From NCBI GenBank assembly GCA_037447655.1, contig JBBHKE010002978.1, positions 19,556 through 83,555 of the forward strand: a stretch of 64,000 bases of DNA, written 5' to 3'. This document shows positions 33,866 to 45,200 of the stretch, in pieces. The stretch's first letter is position 1; each line of letters starts with the position of its first letter. This stretch comes from Zygnema cylindricum (taxonomy: Eukaryota > Streptophyta > Zygnematophyceae > Zygnematales > Zygnemataceae). A program made the position numbers and the translations under genes. The notes beneath the pieces were generated by a model. It was not told where the DNA came from. It saw only the letters and a list, made by a program, of their open reading frames with translations, and did not search any database.

Positions 33866-36800
33866 CTAGTCAATCTTTAATTTCAGACCACACTTCTCCC
33901 TGCAGAAAATTAGCTTAGGGGAAGGCACAGGTTTGGTCATCATATCTGATACCATCTCACTATCTGGTCGGTACTCTAAACTAATTATTTTATTTTCTAC
34001 TTTCTCTCTAACAAAGTTGAGTCTAATGTCCATGTGTTTAGCTTTAAAATGATATTTAGGATTGGCAGAAATAGCAATTGCTGCTTGATTGTCACAAAAT
34101 ATTTTCTGCACACCACTCTTAAGATGACCAAGTTCACCAAGTAAAGACTTGACCCACATCAATTCTTTTACAGCAGAGCAAGAGGCCATATACTCAGCCT
34201 CCATGGTGGACTGAGCAATAACCTTTTGCTGTTTGCTACTCCAACAGCAAGCCCCATCACCCACATATAATACATATCCAGAAGTGCATCTCCTCATCGG
34301 AGCATCACCATAACTAGCATCACTCCAAGTAGTGATGTCAGTATTCTCCCCACCCAAATGCAACCATAGATCCCTAGTTCCTATCAAGTATCTAAGAACT
34401 CTCTTAGCTGCCTCCCAATCCTTCTTAGTGGGAGCATTTAGACTTCTACTCAGCACTCCTACAGCTGCAGCTAAATCCGGCCGGGTACAATTCATAAAAT
34501 AGATTAGACTTCCCACTACTTGCCTGTAAGGAATAGTCTGCATGAACTTCTGTTCTTCAGGAGATAATTCCTCGTCTAAGACTATGACTCCTTCTTCCTC
34601 ACTCCCCTCACTTCCCTTCTTCAATTCCATTGGAGTTGTACAACTATTAGCTTTATCCATTTGAAATTTTTCAAGCATGTTCCCTATTGCTTCTTTTTGA
34701 GTCAATCTTATAATTTTTCTTTTTCGGTCTCTCTCTACTTGAATTCCCAAAATATATTTTGCTTCCCCCATATCCTTCATTTCAAATCTCCCCTTAAGAT
34801 CGGTTTTCAGTTTATTAATTTTTTCCATTGATTTACTTAAAACAAGCAAATCATCAACATAAATTGCAATAAATATAAAACCTTCCTCATCTTCGAAAAC
34901 ATAGATTGAGTGATCTGAGCTGATCCGGATATATCCCAGACCGGTAAGAAACTCATCAAGCTTCTTATTCCACTGTCGAGGCGCCTGTTTCAAACGATAA
35001 AGAGATTTAATCAGCCGGCATACCTTACTCTCCTCTCCTTCTTCCACAAACCCTTCGGGTTGTCGCAGGAAGATCTCCTCTTCCAATTCTCCATGCAAAA
35101 AGGCTGTTTTTATGTCCATCTGGTGCACTTCCATGTCTTCCGCTGCTGCCAGGCTGAGAAGTATGCGGACGGAGGGAAATCTGACCACCGGGGCAAAGGT
35201 TTCCTCGTAGTCAATTCCCTCCTTTTGTGTAAATCCCTTTGCCACTAGTCGGGCCTTGTAGCGCTCGATTGTGTTATCTGGGTTCAGTTTTAATTTGAAA
35301 ACCCACTTACAACCGATTGGTTTTCGGTTAGGTGGACAATCCACCAGCTCCCAAGTATCGGCTGCCATAATTGAGGCCATCTCTTCATTGATGGCTGTCT
35401 TCCACCGATTTCTTTCTGGACAAGTCATCGCCTCTCCATAAGTTTGAGGTTCATCTTGATGAGATAGTTTTGTTACCTTGTTATTAACCTGTTTTTCTTG
35501 CAGTCTTTTACTACTTCTCCTTCCCCCTTCAAAATCTGAGGATGGAATAGATGGTTCGTGTGGATTCTTTCGAACAAACTTGGTTTCTCCCCTATCCCTT
35601 AATTCCGAATCAATTTCCACCACGTCTTCCGCTTCGGGTAGAGTTGTCACTGGAGTTTCCACAGCCGAGTCCTTTTCAGTCTGATTTGTACCTGCAAGAA
35701 TGTCATCGTCTCTAAAACCTGGATAGTTAGGAAGCTCAAAGTCATCAGAATTTTCTGACTCAAATCTGATTTTTACTGACTTTGTATATTTGAAGGGATC
35801 CACAGACTTTCCTTCATCCATAACTACTAGATGCTTTACTAAGATTATATCTTCTCTTTTTAGATCATAAACTCTATATCCTTTAACATCCTCATCATAT
35901 CCTAATAAGTATCCCGGTTTTCCTTTAGGATCTAGCTTCCAATTAGACCGATCTGTATCTAGACTGAATACTTGACTGCCGAAAATCTTTAAATGAGATA
36001 AGTCTGGTTTCCGGCCTGTCCATCTCTCATAAGGTGTTTGATCTTTTATAGCTGAAGTAAGAACTCTATTTTTGAGGTAATTAGCACAGTTCATTGCTTC
36101 TGCCCAAAACCTTTTTCCTATCTTCTTATCCAACAACATACTTCTAGCACTATCACTTAGTGTTCTATTTAACCTTTCAGCTACCCCATTCTGTTCCGAA
36201 TTTTCTGGAACTGTCTTTTGGTGTTGAACCCCATCTTCCCTAAAAAAATCCTCAAACTGGTTAAAAGTATACTCTCCACCATTGTCACCCCTTACTCTCT
36301 TGATTGGAGTTTCATGGAGTTTTTCGCTGCATGCTTTATATTGTCTAAAACAATCCTCAGCTTTTGACTTGTTTTTCAAAAAATACACCCTGGAATACCG
36401 AGACCAATCATCAGTTATAGTCATCATAAATCTCTTCCCCCCCGGTGAGGGCACTCTAGCCGGTCCCCAAATATCTGTGTGTACTAGATCTAGAAGTTTT
36501 TCTCCCTTGTAGGTGGCTGTTTTAGGAAAGGGTAATCTGTGTGCTTTACCTTGAGCACACCAACTACAATCACTTATATCATCACTCTCACTGAACTGAA
36601 TCCCTTCCACCACTCCCATCTTTTTCATCTCTCTTAACTTATCTAGATTCACATGCCCAAGCCTCTTATGCCACATCATATTATCATGAACACCAGCATA
36701 ATAAAGTTTCTTCGTTTCATTACTTAAGATTAGCCTAAACATCCCATGGCTACCTTTCTCAGCAATGAAATAGACATCCTCCTCAAAACTAGCAGTAAAG

Positions 36801-38200
36801 ACTCCTTCCCTAGTGCTAGTAAAAAAACCCTTATCATCTAATACAGATGTAGAGATAAGGTTTTTGTTCAGCTCCAAAATAAACAATACATCGGAGAATG
36901 TTAATATGGATGTCTTTCCTTCTACTAACACTTTCAGATCTACCGATCCTACAAGTGTAGTGGTGACTATCCTCCCATCCCCGTACTCTATCTCTACGGT
37001 GGGAATCTTTCTTATCTTAGTGAACAAGTGCCTATCCTTACACATGTGCATTGAGGCACCTGGATCTATAATCCAGCCTGCTTCACCTTTCAATCCACCG
37101 TAAGCACATTTCTGCCTTCGTGGAATTTCAACCTCAGTTTTTGCCTCCAACTCCTCATCCAAAAGGAGCTCATCGTCCTTGTCCTCGGATTCCGCCTCAA
37201 GTACCTGTGTGACAAGGGCCTTTTTCTTTCCTCTCGGGGTACCACCGGTCTGCCCCTCCTTTAACCGAAGCTCGGTTAGCTTAGTGCACTCTGCCATATA
37301 GTGCCCCGGTTTCTTACAAAAATGACATAAACCTTTGGGAGCCCTTGGTTCGAACTCGTCAACCTGTTTTTTCTGCTCCCTACCCCCATAGTTTCCGACT
37401 GGTTTCCGGGAATCCTTGTTCCTCCAATCGGTCGCTGTTGCCAAGGCTTGGCCACTCTTTCCTCCCCTTCGGATCTCAATCGTATTCTCTCGAACGAGAA
37501 TCATCCCTACCACTGAGTTCCATATCCACCTTGAGTCCGGCAAGTCCTGCACACGGTTGACTATGTTCTCGAACTCATCAGGTAACTTCATTAGTAAACA
37601 GTTAACCTTTTCTTTTTCACTAAAAACTTTTCCCGCACTCTCTAGCTCCATGAAGAGTGTAGCAAGCTCATTGCAAAAATCCAACATATTTCCCCCTTTG
37701 TATACATACTCCTTAACTTTCTGATCAGCCAACTGTTGTTGCTGAATCGTACCACTTCGGTACATCTCTATGAGAGCCATCCAAAGATCGGATGCCCTCT
37801 CTACCTGCAAATGAGGACATGCAAGTCCTTGAGTGAGATGGCGTAGGATGAAGTGCTTTGCCGCCATATTGTTGAAGTCCCAGGTTCCAGTATCATTCTC
37901 CTCGTTCCTCGGAATAGGTGACATGAATGCTAAACCAGTTGCTATTGGTGTGGTCGCCTCCTTCTCCTTTCCTTTGTCCACCACCTCTCATTCCTTTGTT
38001 TCCTCCGTTGAAGGTGAATCCTCTTTCCTGGTGAATCTGCTTCCTTTAAACCCTGGAGGAATTCCAAGACTTGATGGACGCCCCAATCGTCCACTCACTA
38101 TCCCCCAAAACCTTTTTTCGCATAGAGCTCCTATCATCATACTTTCCCAGTATATGAAGCTAGTTCCATTAAAGATTGGTACCCTAGAGGGTGGGCCCAT
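33866..38200 (-). pseudogene. Copia gag-pol polyprotein with one nonsense codon
   Basis: The frame opens at an ATG inside the primer-binding site (38198-38200) and runs to the TAG at 33866. An in-frame TGA lies at 37988-37990. N-terminal gag has FNGTSF..W. Counting from the codon at 37984: zinc knuckle C-x2-C-x4-H-x4-C at about 220-233, protease core WIIDPGAS at about 304-311, integrase HHCC from about 440 and its DDE core at about 500-600, RT with KTAFLHGELEE and YVDDLLVLSK, and RNase H with WSDASYG and MEAEYMA. The protease core is DPG where copia elements have D-S/T-G, so that active site is likely damaged. About 1445 codons in all, a normal length. The nonsense codon and altered protease suggest it is no longer autonomous. 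Confidence 0.93.
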
Positions 38201-38204
38201 AACC
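38190..38204 (-). promoter_or_regulatory. Primer-binding site for half initiator tRNA-Met
   Basis: On - it reads GGTTATGGGCCCACC, directly adjoining the 5' LTR end TTTCA. From memory this is complementary over all 15 bases to the anticodon arm of plant initiator tRNA-Met, rather than to a tRNA 3' end. Priming by an internally cleaved initiator tRNA is known for Drosophila copia. The ATG inside it is in frame with gag. Confidence 0.8.
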
Positions 38205-39251
38205 TGAAACTCTGAGACCTCCATAAGTCCTCAGAGTGGACAGCTTCCAAGAAGCCTCTAGGATAATCCTAACCCCTTTGTGTTTAAGCAAAAATAACTG
38301 CCACCCTGGCAAAAAATAACTCTGACCACATCCACCCCTGTGAAGACAAGACTCCCCTGAGTCGATAGCAAAAAGAATCTCTGAATTTGCTCCCCTGAGC
38401 AGTAAGTTATAGAGGGTCAAAGTTGACCTTTTGTACAGAAGCTCTCTTGGAGAGAGGGTCCTATATTCTAATTTTTCTAAGTCCTATCTCTCTCACAGAC
38501 TCTATCTACTGATGTACGGAACCAATCAGATTACAGTTCCGTACGCAAAAGTACAGCTGCCGGTGTACTTTATGTACCGACACTGTTCGACATACCTTAA
38601 ATGTCGACACGTGGTATGTCCGGATTCGCTCCTTTAATCCTCGGAGATGCCGCGCTCCAATGTCACTTCGCCACGTGTCATCCGATGTGGCGATGCCCAC
38701 AAACCGCCGAATTCTCCTTCCGCGATCTCGGCGCTAATTCCGGCCGTCTGATTAAACTCGCATTTGATCGTAGCCGTAATAAATACATGCGCGGTATTTG
38801 TTTCGCTTACGAAATCAATGCGCGGTATTGATTTCTTATCCGTACCGTAATTCGTACTTTTACACTACCATATCTATGTATCCCGTTAACAGTTATAGTT
38901 AAATGACTTATCCTACGTGTACATGTTTAAATAATTATCGTACTATATACTACGTAACACTACTTCTAGACTTAATGGCTAAGGCTACCGGCTATCTACT
39001 ATCTGACGGCCGGCAGGTACCAGGATCAAATCCTGTCGCCGGCACATACCTTTTAGTAATTAATCCCTATACTAATATAAATTTCCCGTAAACCTGAGGA
39101 TAGCCTAGGTAGCCATGGCTCTAGCTTCCTCTCCAATTTCTCAGTGACTGCGACAAGTTTGAGAGTGAGAGAGAGAAGTTAGAGGTAGACTGCCTCGGTT
39201 TCTTTATTTCTATTCAAACCTAGAAAATACTTAAAACCATTAATTTCTACA
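38205..39251 (-). repeat. 5' LTR of the - strand copia element
   Basis: 1047 bp. In element orientation it starts TGTAGAAATTAATGG and ends CTCAGAGTTTCA. A TTTATATTA motif lies at 39072-39082 on -. If used as TATA box, transcription would begin near 39045-39050, just before the T-arm-like hairpin at 39012-39043. A purine- and pyrimidine-rich block is at 39115-39190. Confidence 0.93.
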
Positions 39252-40262
39252 CCACTAAATAAATATCATTACTCACAATCTATACTAGTCATATTATTCG
39301 CAGCTGCGTCAGCTGCTTTGTCCGTGCGGATCGTATCAGAGTAACCGCAGCTGCGTTGACTCGTCTGCGTCGCAGCTGATCCGTACCGGCGTCGCATATT
39401 CATCCCAAAATAACCGCAGTTGCGTTGTCCTGTTTGCGTCGCAACTGCGCCGTATCGGCGGTGCCTGTTTCAACATTTCGTTTATTCCACATCGGATCGC
39501 TTCGCGATCCGCTGTCCATTTGTCAATGCTTGTACCCGCCACTCAGTGAGTCTTTTTCATCACCTAAATTATATTCGTTCGTTCGCTCCAACACTCCATG
39601 AATCCATTCGAACCTCCACATTAAATTCCATAGCGCACGAACTGTCGCGTACGCACGAAAAAAACTTTTCAAAACAACACGTATTGTACGATCACTCTAC
39701 GGCAGGACCTTCTTGCCGACATTTGTCGGATTGGAAGCCATGGTTCCTCCTCTCGTCTTCTCCGATGTCCATTTATATGCCGACATATGGCGCTATGTGA
39801 TGTTACCTCCGAAAGCCGCCAAAAGGTTCATTCCGGGTTGGCGGCTGAAACGATGGCCGTCCGATTATAAATATTTACACAGTCGAGATTCGTGTCCGTG
39901 CATTAGGCTCCGCGTTTATGCATGACGTATTAATGTGAACGCGCGCTGTCGGTTCACATGCGGCTATTTGTTCGTTTGCGCCGTTAAATGAATTAGCCGC
40001 TTAATTTGTGTTTATTACTTCATCGTACTAATCATCCCTAATGACTCTACAAAGACTTAGCGGATAGGGCGACAGGTTACTGTGGTCTGCGCAAGACTTA
40101 GGATTAAACCTAGTCAGGTTCAACCTTTTGTTAACAAGGACAACTTCTGTCTCTTTTGCCGCAGTCTGCCGCCTGGCCACCAAGGAGGCAACCATGGTTT
40201 GATCTCTTGGACTCTCTCTCTCTCATGAGTCTAGAAAGCTTGTGAACTACGAATTACTCTTT
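39252..40262. repeat. Diverged LTR-like sequence abutting the copia element
   Basis: The second half (39850-40250) shows an LTR-like order: GTCCGATTATAAATATTTAC, a TTAAATGAATTAG block, a T-arm-like hairpin (CTTAGGATTAAACCTAG at 40096), and an ACCATGG..CTCTTGG..CTCTCTCTC region. The first half has a palindromic minisatellite. Likely another member of the LTR superfamily, with boundaries not resolved. Confidence 0.45.
39300..39478. repeat. Palindrome-rich minisatellite of about 69 bp
   Basis: Units start TAACCGCAGCTGCGTT at about 39340 and TAACCGCAGTTGCGTT at about 39411, with a partial unit before. Each holds an inverted pair (CGCAGTTGCG and CGCAACTGCG in the second unit) that could form a hairpin. 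CAG/CTG pairs change together (AGCT in one unit, AGTT/AACT in the other). Confidence 0.65.
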
Positions 40263-42296
40263 TAAAAAAAAAGCAAGGACGAACTTATAAAAAAACAACT
40301 AGGAACTTATCAAAATATAACTCCCAAGAAATTTCGATTGCAACTAGAATGAAGTGACCTATAACATCACACGCACATAATTACGCTCTTTCTTCTAAAC
40401 CGCGTCATATGTCGCCACTCAACATACTAAGCCGCATAACTACTAAACAGACCCGGTTTGCCAACGTCTTCAAAAATACAACGGGCACCATCGGGCAAAA
40501 CAACATCGATACGTCGCGAAGAAAAAATAAGTGAAACTTCACATGAAACAGGAATCCTCCCCTTGAGAAGCAATTACTGCAGTAGTGTTACCAACAGTTC
40601 TGTGTGTTCGGATCATCTTCCCCCATGGGAACAATGGACGAGATGGAGGCGTCGGACTCGAGAAAGAGGGCGTACGAGCTGATAGAGAGCAGAGTGGCCA
40701 AGCTGAAATGGGCAAAAACCACAAAAGCAACAGAAAACGTCTGTTTAAAATAGTACCGCCATAGATTAATGGCAAAGTGCCACCGCGTTCTTACGCGCCT
40801 ACCGAACGCTAACAGTGCCAGTTATTAGCGTTGTACGGATCCCAGAAAATTTCTATGAACTATTGCGATGACTGGGATCGGCCCAAGCCGGCTTAACTAA
40901 AAGAATGTGACACGTGTCTCTATCTGTACGGAAATTCTCCATATCCATAATGACCGTTACTTCAACGCATATGGCCGTTTCCCTGACCGGGTGACTCCCA
41001 GGAGTTTCCAGCCAATCAGCGCAGAGGTGGACCTCTCCGTACGGATTCCAGCATCTGTACATCATCCAAAATCGCGGAACACACAATCCGGATAACGACT
41101 CGCCGTAGAAGTTTCCAGCCTTCAGTTGCCGTACAGATATGTACTGCAGAAGTGCGATGATCGCCGTACATCGACTGTACTTCCACTTTAAACCCCCCCT
41201 ATGAACCTCATCCTAAACTGTGAACCCCGGGAGGCGTGAGATGTCGGCGCCACGGACGTCCAATCCAAGAGGCTCGGCAGCCTGCAGCCGCTGCCCAACG
41301 ACGAACGGCCGCAATACCCGGAGCCCGTCTACTCGGAAAGCTGCCACGTGCCCGTACGACAGTGGGCATCGTCCAGCCAATCTGACCTTGGCCGAGTCGC
41401 CCGAGGTTCAGTGTATTGTGCCAGCGTGGACATGCAGAGCCATATTTCCCGGCGTGGAGAGCCATCGTGGCTGAACCTGGTATTATCGTCGCACGTGTGC
41501 AAACTCCATCGAATGGAGCCACCACTCTTCTGAATCTTTCCGAACCAATGACGTCCCGTCCATCAGTGACCGGCTCATCGGCGACAGACACACGTGCGGC
41601 GGGCAGGCTCGGAGACTTTCCAATCGGAGTCGTTCGCAAAAAGTAACCCGTATCCACATCGCACCAGAAATGAGCGACGCAAAAAGCGAAAAGCCATATC
41701 TGTACGTCTCCGCATCCTTGCCGTGCACGCAGCCGCCTCACGGCCAATCCCGGAGGCGATCCCGCTCGCCGTACAGCTGTCGCACGCCTCCAGCCTCGCA
41801 AACACGAAGTATCCAACCGGAAAATTCGAAGACCAACAATATCCTCGACGGCGCGGGCAAGGGGCGAAACATTCTCCGGCTGCCCGTGACGCCGTCCGTA
41901 CGGAATACCTTATCCGGGCGTTCCCTCGCTGCCATTGGCTCGATCGGGCGGGCGGCCGCGTCATCGCCTCGCCGCCCGCGTGGCGCCCGACACTCCCTCG
42001 AGCCACACTCCCTCTCTCTCTCTCTCTGTCTCTCTCTCTCTCCCTCTCTCTCTCGCGCGCGCCGCCGCTCGCCCGCCTGGCTCACGAGGACGAAGGATCG
42101 GAGAGAAGAGAGGACGAGAGAGGGCGGGAGAGACTGAGTGAGACTGAGTGAGAGGGAGGGAGTGATAGTGAGTGAGAGGGAGGGAGGGAGAGAGAAGCAA
42201 TTGTAAAGAGAGACGGAAGGCGGTACACTGTGACGTGATTTCCGAGCATTTAGGGAGAAAGGGAGGGAAGGAGGGAGAGGGAAGCGGGAGAGCACC
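40263..42296 (+). promoter_or_regulatory. Upstream region of the REC/TSS-like gene
   Basis: AT-rich to about 40.8 kb, then GC-rich with many CCGTAC motifs. From 42.0 kb there are CT then GA tracts that probably lie in the 5' UTR. Large open frames on both strands reflect GC content and microsatellites. A possible dispersed repeat lies at 40440-40740 (see 25.7-26.9 kb). No TATA box is convincing. Confidence 0.4.
42130..42290 (+). repeat. GA-rich low-complexity 5' leader
   Basis: GAGGGA and GAGTGA units between the CT tract (42008-42055) and the ATG. Being complementary in type to the pyrimidine tracts of this gene's introns, it could pair with them in pre-mRNA. Assigned as 5' UTR by position only. 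Confidence 0.5.
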
Positions 42297-45200
42297 ATGG
42301 CGGCCAAGGGAGCCAAGCGCGCGGCCCATCGTGTGAAGGGAGAGAAGCGGCGGAAGGAGGAGAAGGGTGGGCCCCTCTCTCATTCTCCGCGCAGATCCTC
42401 CCGCTCCGTTTGCCCGCTACACTGACGTCATATGGGAGATAGAGAGGATGTAGATGACGTCATGTCTGGAGAGAGAGAGAGAGAGAGGGATTCAGTGGCG
42501 GGAAGATGCGGTGTCGAGGGGAAGGATGGGGGTGGGGAGAGAGGGAGGGAGAGTGAGAAGTCCAGCTGGGAGGTGTGGAAGAGGGAAGCCGCCAGTGGGG
42601 GTCAGCTTGGGGTGGATCCGCTGATCGGGAGAGAGGGAGAGGGAGAGGGAGAGGGAGAGAGGAAGAATGAGATGGAGAGGAGGGAAGGAGAGGAGGGGGG
42701 TTTGAAATGTGGTGAAACGGTTGCGAGGATGTATGTATGAGAGGGATAGAGAGGGTGAAGGAGGAGAGGTGCTGAGTGAGAAAGTGAGGGAGAGAGGGTG
42801 AGAGAGCGTGACAAGGGAATGCAAGATGCTCGAGGAAGGGGTAAGGAGAGAAGAGGGTTGGTGTAGAAGGGAGTGCAAAGGAAGCTCGGGAGAGGCGTGA
42901 GGAGAGAGAGAGAGGGATAAGGAGAGGGAGAGGGTGAGGCAGAGAGTGAATTCTCAAGTTTTTGTGAGGCAACTTTCCGGTGTCTGTCTGTGAGTTTTTT
43001 GTCTCTTTCCGTGTTTCCCAGAGGCCCTCCCTTGGGGACCTCATTCGTTTCTACCGGCGTCAGTTTGAGGGGTTGAGGGGATAAGGAGGGTGGGAGGGCC
43101 GAGAGGGATTTTGCGAATTCATTCAGAATGTTGGAATCGTTTTTTGAAAATCCATTTAGGATGGCTTTTTTATTTTTTTGCCTTCCCACTCTACCTGTAG
43201 TGAGATCCTTTGAGGGAGGCTGTTCGGCTGTACGGACGAGTGACACGTGGCAGGAGGAGAGTGATAGCCAAATGGCACGTCGCAGAGGAGGGATGGTCAT
43301 GGTTTAAAATGGACTGTAGTTTCTGGTTTGGTCGTTTTTTCGGGTGTGAACTGAAACTGAATTGAAACCAAAACAGAAAACAGGAAATAATTGATGGATC
43401 TTGGATGTTTTTAAGTTTGGACCAATGCTGGACTCTGTTGCTTCCCTTCCCATCTATTCAACCGGAGACAGCTGAATTTTTTGGGACACGTGGCAGTCTC
43501 CAGGTAATCTGACGTGGCATTTTTGGGTCTCTCTGGCAGCTCTCCCCACTGTGGTGGACGTGGCAGTGGAGATTCCCGGCGACAAACAGGTGTTGCTCAA
43601 GGTGGGTTGTTTCATTTTGTTTCAATTTTCCATTTCTTTCTCCTTGTAGCTTTTTGGATGGTCTTGACAGGGATGAGGAGAGATAGTTGTTTTTTTCACA
43701 TATATAGTGTTTTTTTCGAAAGGGCCTCAGGGTTTGAGGTTGTTGAGAGTAAGGAATTGAAGGTGAGTTATGTGACTGATCCGTGTGTGGTGTTGGCTAT
43801 TGTTTTTTTTTTTTACTAACAGGTCCGGATGGATGTCTGTATGCAACTATTTGATTTTTAGTCTCATTATGCTGACATCGTTTCCTACGTTTGTTTTGTT
43901 TTTTCAGGGAATTTCGACCGACCGAATTCTTGACATCCGGAAGCTTCTGGCGGTCCATGTGGAGACTCTCCATTTCACCAACTACTCTCTCTCTCACGAG
44001 GTGTCGCATCATTCCTTATCGTCCTTCGGGTTTTTTTCCTTGGGCGTGAATTTCATTTGATAAGACTTTGGTCAGATTTTAAGAGTCTAATAATTCAGTA
44101 CCAGGGATTCTATCACATTTTTAAGTCTTTAAAAATTGCATCAGATTCTGCAAGTTTTTGGTGTAACTAGACTTGTACATACAGCCACACGATGCATTGA
44201 ATTGAGAAAGAAAAGTGTTATTGTATTTATTTCTCACTGTCTCATTAATATTTGACATTCATTTGGTCATAAGATTTTTTTTGTCTCCTATGGGAGGGAA
44301 TTCCATGGGAAGATTCATGATTAGAAATGCACTCGTCATAATTTTTCCACATGCTCTTATTTCCATTATTTCCCTTTTTCAAATTATCTCCACTATTTCC
44401 TTCTGTACTCAGTTTATTCCGTTTCTCCTCCATCCCTCTACCAACCACTCCCTTCTCGTCAGTCTCTTCCAAAACTTCGCACAATGTCCTCTATGTGTCT
44501 ACTTTTTCATTTTCCTTTGCTCACTCTCTCCTTCTCCCTCTCTGTTGAATTTCTCTCTCTTCTTCTGATTTTTGCTATGGAATTATTTTCATCCCTCATA
44601 ATCATTCGTGACGTTTGCGGTTCTTCTCTTTCGTCCTTGTGACTACTCGCTCATTCTCTCCCTCCATCCCCACGCAGACCCGAGGAGATAACCTGAAAGA
44701 GTCGCAGGAGATTACTGCGCTCAAGCCATGCGTGCTGGAACTGGTGGAAGGTTAGCTCTCCCTCTCTTTCTCTCTCTCTCTCTCCCCCTCTCTCTCTCTC
44801 CCTCTGTCTCTTTTGATCCATTTTCATTCCAGAACCTAAAATTCTGTGGAACATTGTAAAATTAACTGCTGTGGTGAGTTGTCAAAGGGTACTGACTCAT
44901 TTTGGGTTTTCTTTCTTATTCCTGAAAAGTGCTTTCAATTAGTGAAGGTGCTTCCGTAACTCCCTGAGGATTCTACGGAGGAAAATTTGTCACTTGAAGC
45001 CATATGTAGAGAAAACAGAAGATCATGAAAGTTAAATAAGCAATAAACAAAGTCTCCATTCTGGGGGGGATGTGTTCCAGAGGACTACACAGAGGAGGAG
45101 GCTGTGGCTCATGTGAGGCGACTTCTGGACATTGTCTCCTGCACGACTTCCCTCGGGATGTCGGCTAAGGAGAGGGAGGAGAGGGAGAGGGAGGAGAGAG

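Larger units (their letters stand above)
32806..39251 (-). mobile_element. Nearly complete Ty1/copia retrotransposon
   Basis: It has 1047-bp LTRs at both ends, a primer-binding site next to the right LTR, a gag-pol frame on -, and a purine tract next to the left LTR. Domain order protease, integrase, RT, RNase H defines copia. The first 168 LTR bases differ at about 13 positions (roughly 92% identity), so the insertion is old. The 5-bp flanks (ACTCC and CCACT) do not match, so no target duplication is seen. It interrupts an older copia remnant. Confidence 0.93.

Noticed and set aside
38970-39050. LTR tRNA-like module considered as a functional tRNA gene
   Set aside because: A and B boxes look plausible but there is no acceptor stem or anticodon arm; it is kept as a tRNA-like module only.
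41208-42383. Long overlapping frames on both strands upstream of the CLU-family gene
   Set aside because: GC-rich and CT/GA microsatellite-driven; no domain or splice support.
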